This document shows positions 25,274 to 35,879 of a DNA stretch of 64,000 nt, piece after piece (positions within the stretch are counted from its first letter, which is position 1; every line of letters begins with the position of its first letter). Under the pieces are notes generated by a model. It did no database searches. It saw only the letters and a list, made by a program, of their open reading frames with translations, and was not told the origin of the DNA. Position numbers and translations under genes: made by a program. The DNA comes from Toxorhynchites rutilus septentrionalis (Eukaryota; Arthropoda; Insecta; Diptera; Culicidae): the NCBI RefSeq assembly GCF_029784135.1, contig NC_073745.1, positions 237,245,664 through 237,309,663 of the forward strand, given 5' to 3'.

Positions 25274-26011
25274 CTACTGCATTTTCTTTTCCTCCTCAAG
25301 CTTCTGTAGCTGTAGCTCGATCTTCCAGTTCTCACTACGCCTGCTCGCTTTACCAGCCGATTTAGCCAACGATGCGACGATAGGGGGTGGATTTTGTTGC
25401 GGTTGATATTTGCTGGTTCCCTCGGGCTTTTGCATTTTGTCCACTGGAACTGCCCCACTGGCACACCCAGGACATACCCAGCATAAATCTTCAACTGACG
25501 AATTCACTTGAACACACGAGAAGTGATACCACGTATCACACTCATCACACTGTACCATGGTGTCATTATCGGGCTCTTCGCATAATCCGCAGCTACTGAC
25601 CTGCTTATCGCGAGCGCGACGCGGGGGATTTCGTCTGAGAGGATCGTTGTTCGAACTTTTGGCCGGGACCTGCCTATGCTTGTTTTTGTTTTTATTTGCA
25701 CTAACATGTGTTTTGGATGACTTGGGAATGGCTCCTATCTCGGTACTCACGGCTCCAGTTACCTGTCGATCAACTTCGACCATCGACTGACACCCACCTT
25801 GGGTTAGGACTACCTTATTCGGCACTGTCGATCCCATCTGAACACCTGTTGCAGACTGAGTGACATGCTCCAACTGTCTCGTCGTCTCCGGATGAACTGC
25901 TACCTCCGGAAGGTTCGTGTTGACCGAAACTGTATCACCAACATTGTCGGGTATATCCTTTGCAATGGGTTTTTGCTTTCCGGAACCTTCGTTCGATTTT
26001 CGGCTCGCCAT
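25274..26011 (-). pseudogene. Bel/Pao Gag N-terminal part with PHD finger
   Basis: Start chosen at the first ATG on the coding strand (26011), about 30 nt inside the 5' LTR boundary. A complete C4HC3 PHD-type zinc finger lies around 25440-25600: CGLC, CDEC, WYHFSCVQV, CWVCPGC. PHD fingers often bind modified histone tails, and some Bel/Pao Gags have acquired them, possibly to guide integration; that role here is inference. The C-terminus is a charged coiled-coil-like stretch (LQLQKLEEEKKM) ending at a TAG, after which the same frame continues as the rest of Gag. Confidence 0.9.
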
Positions 26012-26040
26012 TTCTCTGTCCAATTACAGATTTTGTAATT

Positions 26041-26536
26041 TGTTGGCGATAGACAACGGCTTCCAATTTCGTGAAATCTTTATTCAGTTTTAGATGTAGA
26101 TTTACAAAATCCTACCAATAAAGAAAATCTTCAGATTAGAACGTACATTCATGGGAGTTCTACTTACTGTAGTAGCTTATCGCTATCGCACAACAATTCA
26201 ATGATTTAGACTTCAAGGATTCTATTCCAACGTGTTGGAGAAATATTTCCAAATGTAGGTTACAATTCCTATAGTATCCCACCAGTCGTAAATACTATTC
26301 AGGAATATAAACTTATAGAAGTTAACAATAATTAAATTCAATTTAAATTATAATTTATAAATTTTCTTTTCGCACTCGCAATCTGTCACACACGGGATCT
26401 ATCAGTCAATTTCGTTGTTTTCTTTTTGTTCGATGGTTTCCGCTCATCTCTCAGTCAGTGGGTACGGCTGACGTTTTTTTTGGTCGGCTCACTCAGGGTT
26501 GTGCTAGGCTCGCTGGTCGACGTTGCGCTACCAACA
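26041..26536 (-). repeat. Bel/Pao 5' LTR
   Basis: 496-bp partner of the LTR at 19375-19873, identical apart from one 3-nt gap and one substitution. It should contain the element's Pol II promoter, but I see no convincing TATA box. Confidence 0.95.
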
Positions 26537-27903
26537 GGGGCTGTCCACATACCACGTGGACAACTTCAGGGAGGGCCGATGTTGTTACGAAAATGTTCAT
26601 GCTTGTCCACGGTGAGGGGGAAGGTGGTATAGATAATTTCCACGTAGACACATTAAACACAAGAGTAACATCAGACCTCATGTCTCTTTGATAATCCGAC
26701 AAACAATTTTGGAGTTCGGCTGGGATGTGCTATCCCATCTACCATGATCACCAGATATAGCACCTTTAGATGATCACTGATTCAGACCACAGTATAATTC
26801 TCTCAAGCACAAGAACTGCGACTCTTTGGATAGTATTAAAAACATACTGACAGTTTGTGACGAATAATTCTGGAATAAACCATTATAAATTATGCTTTCA
26901 AATTTTTCCTTAAAATCGGCATTAGATACCCGGCTAGCTTAATATTTTCCAAGAAGTTGTACAGATAGATCAATGGTAGATGAACCTATTACAATCACTA
27001 GGCTACTGACAGGTTAATGTTTTTGCAAGGTTGTCTTTAGCTATCAGACATTAATTTTGTGTTTTGTGAAGGCAGTGGTGTATCATTGTCTTAGAGGATT
27101 TGTGTCCGAGTCGAGAAAATCGGAAAATATTTCAAAAAATATAAAACATTTTTTAACGGGAAGATGAAGCTGCGGATCAGCAAGGCATCCGAAATTAATC
27201 ACTGATCTACGACTTTGAGTTTGATTTTGAGCGATAACTCGTCAACTAAGTTTGAGTGGCAACTCGAACAGCGTGATGAGAATGTTACTATTGCAACCAT
27301 ATCATCGTGACTATTCGATCCAGCAATGGTGTTTGGAAATTGAGTTCCTTACAAAGATTGTACTTGATGTAGTTTGTTTGAGAGTTACAATGTAGAACGG
27401 CAAGTCAACTATGTAGTCAAAACCATCAAATACACTTACGGTAGCATTTGTATACTATCGACAACAGTGAGTTATAAGAAAGTGTGATCAGGAATTGCGT
27501 TAGTTTGCGACTTTTCTGATTCTAGGATAACGAGAGCTCCGTCCAAACGAGTGTGGAGCATTTCGTGAATCCATAACAAAATGACTGACCAATTTTGAGA
27601 TGCTGTAAGTGCACACATTGTCAGAAACAGTTCTAGCAGAAGCTAGCCGAAGAAACGGAATTCGGAAGGAAGTGAAGAGCGACAAATATCGTAACGTTAT
27701 CCTCATGGTTCGTGTGCAACCTTGCACCTTTCTTGTTTAAAAAAACATAAAATATAAATGAAAATCAATTATTTCCCAAAAAAAATAAGAATGCACACGT
27801 GGACAAAAGGAGAGAGATAAGAGAAATATCCACGCTTGTCCACGGAGGGGGAGGGGGAGTCTAAAATCGCGCTTTTCTATCTACGTGGTATGTGGACAGT
27901 CCC

Positions 27904-28321
27904 TTATTAATTTCAATGCTATTTGAATTGCGATTTTTATTTTTATATTTTTTAAATATTTGAAATATCGATGAAATTATCATATATTGGAACACATTGG
28001 TACCGTTCAAACAATTCGAGAAATGTTAGAATGTAAGGCTTGCAATTCTGAAGACTTACCTTGCAAGAGCTTGTTCGTTTTCTCCAGTTTGAGGATATAT
28101 TACAGATAAGTCAAATAGAGCCTACCCTACATAACCTATATTTATCACGAAAATAAAAGAGATTCGTAGAGCATAAAACCAAGAACTCTCCGAACAACTG
28201 GTTCTAATAACAATCATCTTTTTACGCATGGATGTAACAACTTTAGAGGCTTCAATTTCAGATTCTCCAGAATCTCATCAAATATTCTGCTTCGCAAGGG
28301 AATGCAGCGTAGGTTGCTGTT
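27904..28321. other. No recognisable gene
   Basis: AT-rich spacer between the Harbinger-like element and a small hairpin element. Confidence 0.4.
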
Positions 28322-28429
28322 GGGCCTGATCACGAACGTCACTTTACGGTGAAAACAAAATGAATTGTATGCAATTTGTATGCATTTTATTCCGTTTTCA
28401 CCGTGAAGTGACGTTCGTGATCAGGCCCA
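28321..28429. mobile_element. Hairpin MITE with ~41-bp inverted arms
   Basis: TGGGCCTGATCACGAACGTC at the left end is exactly inverted at the right end, and the match continues with a few mismatches (ACTTTACGGTGAAAAC against ACTTCACGGTGAAAAC) almost to the centre. The whole unit is 109 bp. It has no coding capacity. A clear target duplication is not visible, so the superfamily stays open. Confidence 0.75.
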
Positions 28430-28844
28430 TTATGCCATGCCACGAATCATAAAAAGTCTGGACTACACAAAGAATGGTCTGGATACCCAGATGATCCGTA
28501 GAAGTGCGGAAGATTCCAGATAAGCATCGAAAGTTGACAACGTTGGTGAGCAGTGGATGTGTAGTAAATAATCATGCCTTCAACGGTTAACCTGGAACGC
28601 TTTATAATTTTAGTTTTATTTTCCAATGGCATAATTTTCGTCTGTGTTCATTCCCGAACGGCTCTTATTTATAATGTTGCTGTCGTTGTGGTGTGATTGT
28701 CCCTTGTGTTAATGAAAATATTCATGTAGTTCACAAACTTTCAATGGTATTATCGATTTAAATATGTGTGTATAATTTGTCGATGATTGATGTTCGAAAG
28801 TCGTAAAATCCGGTCAATCATTCTACCAATCATCCACAAAGGTT

Positions 28845-29857
28845 CAGAGATGTGCCATCCGCTCATGAGCTGTTCATTCGAATCGCTTCATCATAGTGAG
28901 CGGATTCGGATCGACTCGCAATCAAAACAACGCAGCTCATCAGCTCATTACGGAGCTGGAAAGCTGCTGAGTTGTTGAGCTGTTGAGCTGATGAGCAGCT
29001 GAGAGGTTGAGCTGCTGAGCTGTTGAGTTGAAAAGCTGCATAGCTGTGGGGCGCAAAGGTTGCAGAGAGTGTGCATTGTGAGATGCGAAGGAATTTTTCG
29101 TCTCCCGCGCTTTATGATATGACGTCAGTTTGTTTTCGTGTGTCCCTCTTCGTTCTTTAGCTTTAGCAGAGATGCCAGAGATTTTGGTTTTTGTTTTGAA
29201 GATATCATATCAGATATCAGAAATCATTCGTTACTTCATTAAATTTTTCTTACATCACCAAGTAAAATAATCAACATTATCATATGCTTGTAAATGAAAT
29301 TACTTGATTATATTGTTATTTAAACATGACTGTGGAAAAACATAAATTTATTTCCGCGTGCTGAATCAAAACATTCCTTTTGTTACCTTTGTCATCGCGA
29401 AGAATTATTTCTCGTTGCGCCTATTAGTGGATTTATTTTAATATCCTTGGATGCAAAAAAATATCTCGGTAGTTTTATTCACGTTGTCTCGGCCAATATT
29501 TCTGAAGGCATTTCATTTGGCTACTGCTGGTTCTTCTGTTGTTTAAGTTCAGCATATCCTAAGCATCTTCTATGTTGGATTTCAGCATTCAATATTTGTT
29601 GTATATTATATTAAAAGAATTCATATTAGTTTTAGTTTGTGTACAATTACAAATTAAATTAGTTTATTATTTTGCTTTCCGTATATTAAGAAAATGCACA
29701 CTATAAAATGTCCCATGGTAGTTACGTTTCATATGCAATTGTGTGGACAACCGCAAAATTCAACTGAGCTGAAGAGCTGTTCCAAATGAGCAGCTCACTT
29801 GTATGAGCTGAACGGCTTTGAGCCGCTCTCCATGATGAGCTGATTTGCCCATCTCTA
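28845..29857. mobile_element. Non-autonomous hAT-type element with GAGCTG-rich end
   Basis: CAAAGGTT occurs on both sides (28837-28844 and 29858-29865), an 8-bp target duplication as made by hAT transposases. The termini CAGAGATGTGCC and (inverted) TAGAGATGGGCA match except at scattered positions. The 1013-bp interior has no transposase. Both ends are crowded with GAGCTG/CAGCTC motifs, forming a degenerate minisatellite at about 28925-29045 and a shorter cluster at 29765-29845. Confidence 0.8.
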
Positions 29858-29865
29858 CAAAGGTT

Positions 29866-30704
29866 ATCAAACATCTGCAATGCTACTATGGCGAACGTTC
29901 CAGAAGGGGAAACTACATCAACAAAAGAGTTGGTGCTGACCAGCACGAGAAACCAATTTCACATTCGATGCTTTTTCTCTGTCAGACCCAGCAAGACACG
30001 GTCATTACACACGCATTTTGACGCAGTACTGCTCAAACAAGCCCTCGGAAGGAAAATTAGAAAAATTTGGGCACCTTCTATTTGTAATCAAATCGTAGTA
30101 AGTACATCAAAAAGCAATATAACAGCTAGCTAACATTGTTCCTCACAGAGCAGGTAAGAAACGAAACAGTAATCTGAAACCAACCAATAGAACCGAACCC
30201 TGAACCCATACTACTTCTCGTGTTTTCTTACCCCCCCAATTCATTGAATAATTGTGAGCAGAGTGGCTCGTTGTTTACAGTGTTATCATTCATTAGGTTG
30301 AGCTTTGTCATTAATGGTAACTGTGTGTTTTTATATAAAAACTTTCTTTCAAACACCACCACATTTATATTGGTCAATAGTAGAGGAAAAAAAACAAATA
30401 CACTTCACACGCAGTCCGAATGAGAAGATAAGCGACTTGCTTTACGGACACTTTTTAATTAGGTACTTGACTCATTATACTTTCAAGTGTTTTCGGTTGA
30501 TCTGCACATTCTGTGTGTGGCCCATAGCCAAATTAGATCCCATTCTCAGTTCCCTTCCCGGTACTAAACAAAGCTCGACACATCTTCCTGGAATTTAAAA
30601 CTACTCATTCATCTTAATTACCGTTATCATTGCTGGCTTATCGTGGTGTGTTTTACTGCTCTCAAATCAGGGGATTTAAAAGTGTGCAACATCTTGGTAC
30701 GAAG
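29866..30704. other. Upstream flank of the PXMP2-like gene
   Basis: Presumed promoter and 5' UTR. No TATA box or recognisable element. The open frame 29888-30133 has no motif. Confidence 0.4.
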
Positions 30705-31805
30705 ATGTCGCTATCGAAACCAGTTTACAACCTGCTCGGGGCGTACTTCGAACAGCTCTTCAACCATCCCGTAAGGACCAAGGCCGTCACCAGGTAGGTT
30801 GACCATGTAAGAAATGTGATGTTAATTTGTTATTTATGCTCTGGGCGCTTTTCCAAAATTGTTCCATGGTGTTGTTTTCGGTTTGCGTTAGGTTGCAAAT
30901 CAAGAATTAACTTTAATAGTGGTGGTTATAATCTTTATACGCTTTTTTTGTTTTTGCATTGTACATGACCGGTCTTATGAATAATAATGAATCGCAAAGC
31001 CGGTACGCAAGAACAAACATTGTTTCGACGTAGAGTCAATCAAAACAAAGCGCACAAATGATCACATTCCAAAAATGCAAAATGAAATCAACTCGCAAAA
31101 ACTCGTCGTTGCACAATACTCACTTCCTTATCATATTTTTGTACAATTGCACAGATAAGTAGAGCTGTTTATATTTATAACATATGAAAATGTGATAAAT
31201 GCCGTTCGAAATCCCACAAATGCTTACCTGCTGTATTATATTTCAGCTGCGTCATCGCAACCTCGGCTAACTTTTGTTCACAGAAAATTGGCGGTTGCAA
31301 AAAAGTTAATACCGATACACTGGTTGCCTATGGGCTGTTCGGATTAATTTTCACCGGTCCGTTGTCTCACATCTTCTACCAATGGCTGGAGCGGATCACA
31401 CAGGACAATCGTTTCAAGCAGCTGCTGATGCTGCTCGGCGAAAGGGCCATCTTTGCGCCGGCCATCACCGCCCTATCACTGTACTTCATCACGCGCTTCG
31501 AAGGAAAATCCCACGAGGATGGCGTTAGCAACCTGAACGACCTGTACAAGATGATCCTGACTAACAACTGGAAATACTTAACGCTGCCGGTGTTCATAAA
31601 TTTCAAATTTGTGCCTCCGATGGTAAGGCTTTGTGCTGCGCTAGATCGCTTCCCATGTCGAATCTAACCGCCGTTTCCATCTTCTCAACAGCTACGCGTT
31701 CTGGTCGCCAACATCATCGGCTTCTGTTGGATTGTCTTCCTGTCAGCCAAGCGCCGAAAGGCCGAACTTCGCCGACGACAGGCTGAGGAACAGCGAAACT
31801 CCTGA
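30705..31805 (+). CDS. PXMP2: PXMP2-like membrane protein (Mpv17/PMP22 family)
   Basis: Three exons with GT-AG introns: 30705-30793, 31247-31622 and 31692-31805, joining in frame to 192 residues, close to the 195 of human PXMP2. The family signature is clear. An N-terminal YLxxxPVRTKAVT-type start (here FNHPVRTKAVT) comes first, then YGLFGLIFTGPLSHIFYQWLE, an R-x-IFAPAITALSLYF helix, NNWKYLTLPVFINFKFVPPMVR, and a last helix VLVANIIGFCWIVFLSAKRR. These form four membrane helices. PXMP2 is a peroxisomal membrane channel for small solutes; its relative Mpv17 is in the inner mitochondrial membrane. The basic C-terminal tail (RRKAELRRRQAEEQ) extends past the usual end. The second intron is only 69 bp. 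No damage is visible. Organelle cannot be settled from sequence. Confidence 0.95.
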
Positions 31806-32514
31806 GTGACGGAGAACGTCTCTTTCTGGCCTTTCGCGGTTATAACGGGGAAGCGCGGGAACGATGACGATGATGTTGACAACTACGTGCCGCCGGAGAA
31901 GCCCACGTCAACCGAGAAGCTAGCGGGAGGCATATCGGTGTAATAGTAACCATTAATCGAACCGGGAAGAAGCGTGGGCAGGGGGGTTTGGGTTCCGCCG
32001 GTTAGAACATTATAACACAGTTAGCTAAATTGCAGATTCGCCGATAATGATAACAACAAATAAACAGCCTTTCCAAATTTTTGCATGTAAGAGAGACTAA
32101 TGCGAGCGCGTGTCGGAACAATGCCGGCGAACAGAACAAAATATACATAATTATTTAGAGTACACATTTCTGATATAGAGACAGTTCGACAATTAACGAA
32201 TTTTGCTTCCTTGGTAATCAAATGCAATAATAATCACGTGGGGATTTTCCTCTTAATTATTCACGGTTGACTTAGGTTAGGGAGGTGCGTAAGTTTTTTT
32301 TTGTTACATATTGTGTTTTTTAAGTGTAGTTATGTAAGATGGGAAAAATACAGCATTTTATATCACGCAGAAAAAAGCATTGGACTAATCATTCAACGAG
32401 AGATTTGTGAGGTCGGAAAAAGCTTGAAGTACTCATGAGTTGGTAGTTCCATCTCTAATATTACCTCAAACCCCGTTGATTTCGATTGATTTTTGCATTG
32501 TATAGGAGTCCTAC
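31806..32514 (+). other. 3' UTR and downstream flank of the PXMP2-like gene
   Basis: An AATAAA at 32059-32064, about 250 nt after the stop, is a plausible poly(A) signal. Nothing else is recognised. Confidence 0.5.
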
Positions 32515-32812
32515 TCCCATGGCCTTTTGTGACTGAGTGCTTAGCGTCACACATTCACCCCGATTCTGCATTCCGCCGGATTGCATTTCGTTCGAGTTAT
32601 ATTTTCGCTTTCTCTATTTCGAACGCTTTGACCATTTAATGTTCGAAGAGAAGAAAATCGAACGAAATGCAAAAACAACTCGAACTTATTTTATCAAATC
32701 GATCGAAATGTAAAATCGGGGTGATTATCATGCCGGGGGTTCTGGTTCGATTCCCGTTCTGGTCAGGAGATTTTCCGTCAAAAAAAATTCTTCCGACTTG
32801 CACTGTGGTCTC
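32515..32812 (+). mobile_element. tRNA-derived SINE, family B, interrupted by a MITE
   Basis: The left part (GACTGAGTGCTTAGCGTCACACA, about 32529-32551, with a damaged box A region) and the right part (TTATCATGCCGGGGGTTCTGG..., box B GGTTCGATTCCC, then CTTGCACTGTGGTC) join at exactly the position where family B reads CACATTATCATGCC. The intervening 168 bp is a separate MITE. The 3' half of the SINE is truncated near 32812. Confidence 0.7.
32556..32723. mobile_element. MITE with CACCCCGATT termini inserted in a SINE
   Basis: CACCCCGATTCTGCATT at the left is inverted as AAATGTAAAATCGGGGTG at the right. ATT flanks both sides (32553-32555, 32724-32726), a 3-bp target duplication. A second inverted pair (GCATTTCGTTCGA, about 32582 and 32657-32669) lies inside. 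Because it sits inside a SINE whose sequence is known from other copies, its ends are well fixed. The superfamily is uncertain; 3-bp duplications occur in Harbinger-, CACTA- and Zator-like elements. Confidence 0.7.
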
Positions 32813-34263
32813 GCCTCGGTCAACAACCCACAAAATTTGGTATAAATCGGTCTACAAATCAAGGAGTATCAATTGTCTCAAGAAGTTGTTGTCACGTCAC
32901 GAAAAGTATACGATCCATTAAGTTTGACGTGATAACATGTTGACTCACTAAAACACTTTGTTTACGTTTTCATGTATAAATCACACAAAGTTAAATGATG
33001 TTATATTAAAATTGAGAAAATTTCTTACAAGAATCATCAGCTGGAGAATATTTCATAGTTAGATTGGTTTGTTGTCAGTCAAATACGTTTGTGAAGTGAT
33101 AACACTTGCATTTGCTGTTTCGAACTGTTGAACATTAATTATTAGTTAGTTAATTTCAGTTCCGTTTCAAAACATACAAATGAACTATCTTCTTCCATCA
33201 GATATGGATATTGGGTACAGGTGTCTTGCCAGCGGAAGTCGAATATCGTATTCCGATGCAATTTTGGTATCGAGAATGGTGACTTCCGGTTCGTTGAAAA
33301 CGAATCTAGAAGACCGGAAATGGCATGAAATCCTACAATACGACCGGGAATTGTAGTGTTAGCATATATACCCTGTTGCGTGCAGTATGAAAAAAGAAAA
33401 TACAGTTTTATAGTGAGCAGATACGATTTAAGGTGAAGGTGGAAGAAAGCCACAAATGGCTGCCACAATGGCGCTCACTTCTTTCATCTCCATCTCTCAC
33501 TCCTCGCCCGAAAATCAATGATTTTGCGGAATAGTATGAAGAAAATGATCGTTTTCGCACTCTTCCCATCAAGTAATATCAACAAAACTCTAATCGATTA
33601 CTCACAAGATATTAAATGTTCATCTGCCGTCGCAATGTATAGTGAAAAACGTCGGAAAACTCGAGCTAGTGCTCTGAAAGTTAAATTTTCATTTTTCAAT
33701 TTTCCGCAATGGTTTTGTTTGTATTAGTGAAAGCATCGTTAGTCTTCTACACTGATGCCAGACAACATCATCGAAACAGATATGAAAACCACTCAATAAA
33801 ATGTTATTACTGAGTCATAGCGTTTCATGTCATGAAAATCAATAAAATAAAATTGTGTAGATAGCAATACAATTATTATTTTTACGTTTAATGGGTCTAT
33901 AATGTAAGTTTTAGCAACTTTAACATTGGTTGAAAAAATTGTATTGCAGCGCTCGAAACACTGCCACGGCTGCCTTTGCCCGTATTTTTTTATTTTTATT
34001 TTAGGGTGCCCATTCTCATTTTAGGGTGATCCGAAATATCGACTTTTTCTCCTTTTTTTTTTTTTCCAAAAATGACATTTTTCAAAAATTCATAACTCGT
34101 GAACTCATTTATGAAACGGTCGACATATCAAATTAAGGCTAATTAGCTAGTCATTGTTGGAAAAATGCAACGCTTGCAAAAATCTGAGGTTTTGGTTTTT
34201 TCATTATTGATTGTATCTGTTTTTATAGTTTTCAAGGTGTCGGAACCAAGGGCGCAATTTTTT
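32813..34263. other. No gene; probably repeat-derived
   Basis: The open frame 33142-33468 (minus) has no recognisable domain. The stretch 33960-34260, with TTAGGGTG blocks, oligo-T runs and AAAATTCATAACTCGTG, looks like a non-coding repeat but its ends are not visible. Confidence 0.35.
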
Positions 34264-35534
34264 GACGTGGGACTACGTCTAACCGGAATATATGGAGGGT
34301 AAAATGAAAATCTAAACACAGAACATGCAGGAAAAAATGAAAGATTTCGAATGCTTATAGCTCGAACATTTCGTACTGGATAAGAGAGATGTTTGCATCA
34401 CTTGATAGGGAATATTTCTACGCATCTATCGCAACTAACAAAATGTTGTTTTTCATTAGATAAACAATTGAATAACTGTAAAATATTAGGCGTTATCTAA
34501 ACGCCCTAACTGCATCGTTTTGATTGGCCCGATTTACGGTTTCCCTAACACAGCCATCAAAACCAAGCAGCCTTGGGGAAATCGGCATTGCAAATACGGT
34601 TTAGGGGGACTTTTGTTCTCATCGAAAAATGTTCCCTAACACAGACTTTAAAACCAAGCAGCGAAATCGACATTGCAAACACACGAAAGAGCCTAGAGGC
34701 GAATGAACTGAAAAGTTTAAACCCTCTTAAAGCCAAAAAGAAGAAGAAGAACACACGAAAGTAGGGGGAGCTTTTGTTCCCACCGAAATGTGTTCCCTAA
34801 TAGAGATTTCTAAACCAAGGTGCCTGGAGAAATCGGTATTTCAAATTCATGCAAGTCGGGGGTATTTTTGTTCCGACTGGAATGTGTTTCCCTAACACAG
34901 ACTTCAAATCAATGGGGCGTGGGGAAATCGGCATTGCGAATTCATACAAATCGGGGGTATTTTTGTTCCGATTGAAATGTGTTTCCCTAACACAGACTTC
35001 AAAACCGAGGTTTCTGGGGAAATCGGCTCTGCAAATAAATGCAAACTGCGAGTACTTTTGTCCTCGCTTGCATTTGTGCAGAGTGGAATATGTCTGTCCT
35101 AACATGATCTTCTAAACTTAGGAACCTGGGAAAATCGTGCAGACACTAGAAGCGAATGAACTTCCCAGTTTCAAGCAAATTCGAGATTCGAGAAGTATGT
35201 GCACTTTTGGGATGTAAACTTCAGAGGGAAATGTAAAATAAAATAATCGTTTGATAATTCTTCCGTACATATATTTTGTTCTAGTCATCATACCAATCGT
35301 AAAAGGTCCGTCATTAAATTTACTTGTAACGAAGAACAATCAATCACAATAAATGAATTAACTTTACATGGCATTTGTTCATTTTTTTCACTCACAGAGC
35401 AAACATATTGAACTCAATTTAATTTGGAAACTGTTTCATTCCATCAAGAATTTAATCAATACAAACGAATGATTGCTAAGCTAAGGTAGTTCCACGTCAA
35501 CCTTGCGGTTATATCATAGATATAACCCACCCAT
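34264..35534 (+). mobile_element. Helitron-like (Helentron/HINE-type) element, copy 1
   Basis: The 5' end GACGTGGGACTACGTC follows a T run. Near the 3' end a matching inverted motif (GTAGTTCCACGTCAA, about 35488-35502) is followed by a 21-nt hairpin (GGTTATAT-CATAG-ATATAACC, 35508-35528), then CCCACCCA and a T run. Subterminal inverted repeats, a 3' hairpin and insertion between T residues are described for Helentrons and their non-autonomous derivatives. The interior shares its first ~350 bp with the copy at 40358 and contains an array of ~115-bp repeats. No Rep/helicase frame is present, so it is non-autonomous. Confidence 0.65.
34540..35110 (+). repeat. ~115-bp tandem repeats inside copy 1
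   Basis: The motif string TTCCCTAACACAGACTT...AAACCAAG...GGGGAAATCGGCATTGCAAA...CGGGGGTATTTTTGTTC recurs about five times with indels. Related arrays occur in copies 2 (35880-36470) and 3 (39480-39740), so the array belongs to the family. It yields spurious overlapping open frames on both strands. Confidence 0.8.
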
Positions 35535-35800
35535 TTTTTTTGTATGTTTTGACGTAGGACTACGTCTTTCATTTTTATACTGGGGTGTAAGTTCAATGTT
35601 TCGAAAATGAAAGCGTTACGCCGGAGCAACGAGATTTTGAGCGATAATACCTCCTAAACAACTGAACGAAATGGTATGATAAACACTTCATTCGAGAGAT
35701 AAAATGTCTACGCGTTATATGTTTGTTACCTTTTGATCCAAAATTTGTTTCTATAGACGTTAAATTGCTTTCAAAACAGGCTATAGAAATCACGCTAATC

Positions 35801-35838
35801 GGTATATAAGCGAAGGCCGCACGGAAATCCACTCAGTT
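35801..35838 (+). promoter_or_regulatory. Promoter-like core in Helitron-like copy 2
   Basis: GGTATATAAGCG (TATA box) is followed about 30 nt downstream by CCACTCAGTT, which fits the arthropod initiator TCAGTT. The same pair occurs at the same place in copies 5 and 6, so it is conserved across copies. What it would transcribe is unknown. Confidence 0.5.
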
Positions 35839-35879
35839 ATGATTGCGCAACGGTTGAGATACGATCGCTGAAATGAATG

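Larger units (their letters stand above)
19375..26536 (-). mobile_element. Bel/Pao LTR retrotransposon, full length
   Basis: Two LTRs (19375-19873 and 26041-26536), TGTTGG...CCAACA, flank gag, protease, reverse transcriptase/RNase H and integrase on the minus strand. GGGGC is duplicated on both sides (19370-19374 and 26537-26541), a 5-bp target duplication usual for Bel/Pao. A purine tract (GGGGGGAG on the minus strand) directly precedes the 3' LTR. The LTRs differ, as far as I can read them, by one 3-nt indel and one A/G change, so the insertion is recent. Even so, the coding region has one in-frame stop and two frame breaks. I could not identify the primer-binding site. Confidence 0.95.
19370..27903. 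mobile_element. Harbinger-like non-autonomous DNA element, interrupted by a Bel/Pao insertion
   Basis: The outer ends are GGGGCTGTCCACATACCACG (left, read through the Bel/Pao insertion: 19370-19374 then 26542 on) and its inverse ending at 27903 (GTGGTATGTGGACAGTCCC). TTA flanks both sides (19367-19369 and 27904-27906). A 3-bp TWA target duplication with GGG...CTGTCC-type termini fits PIF/Harbinger elements. Without the 7.2-kb retrotransposon the element is about 1.37 kb and shows no transposase frame, so it would be non-autonomous. Subterminal CTTGTCCACGG motifs recur near both ends (26604 and 27835). The superfamily call is by termini only. Confidence 0.7.

Noticed and set aside
33142..33468. 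108-codon minus-strand frame
   Set aside because: No recognised domain; could be part of an unclassified transposon but cannot be supported.
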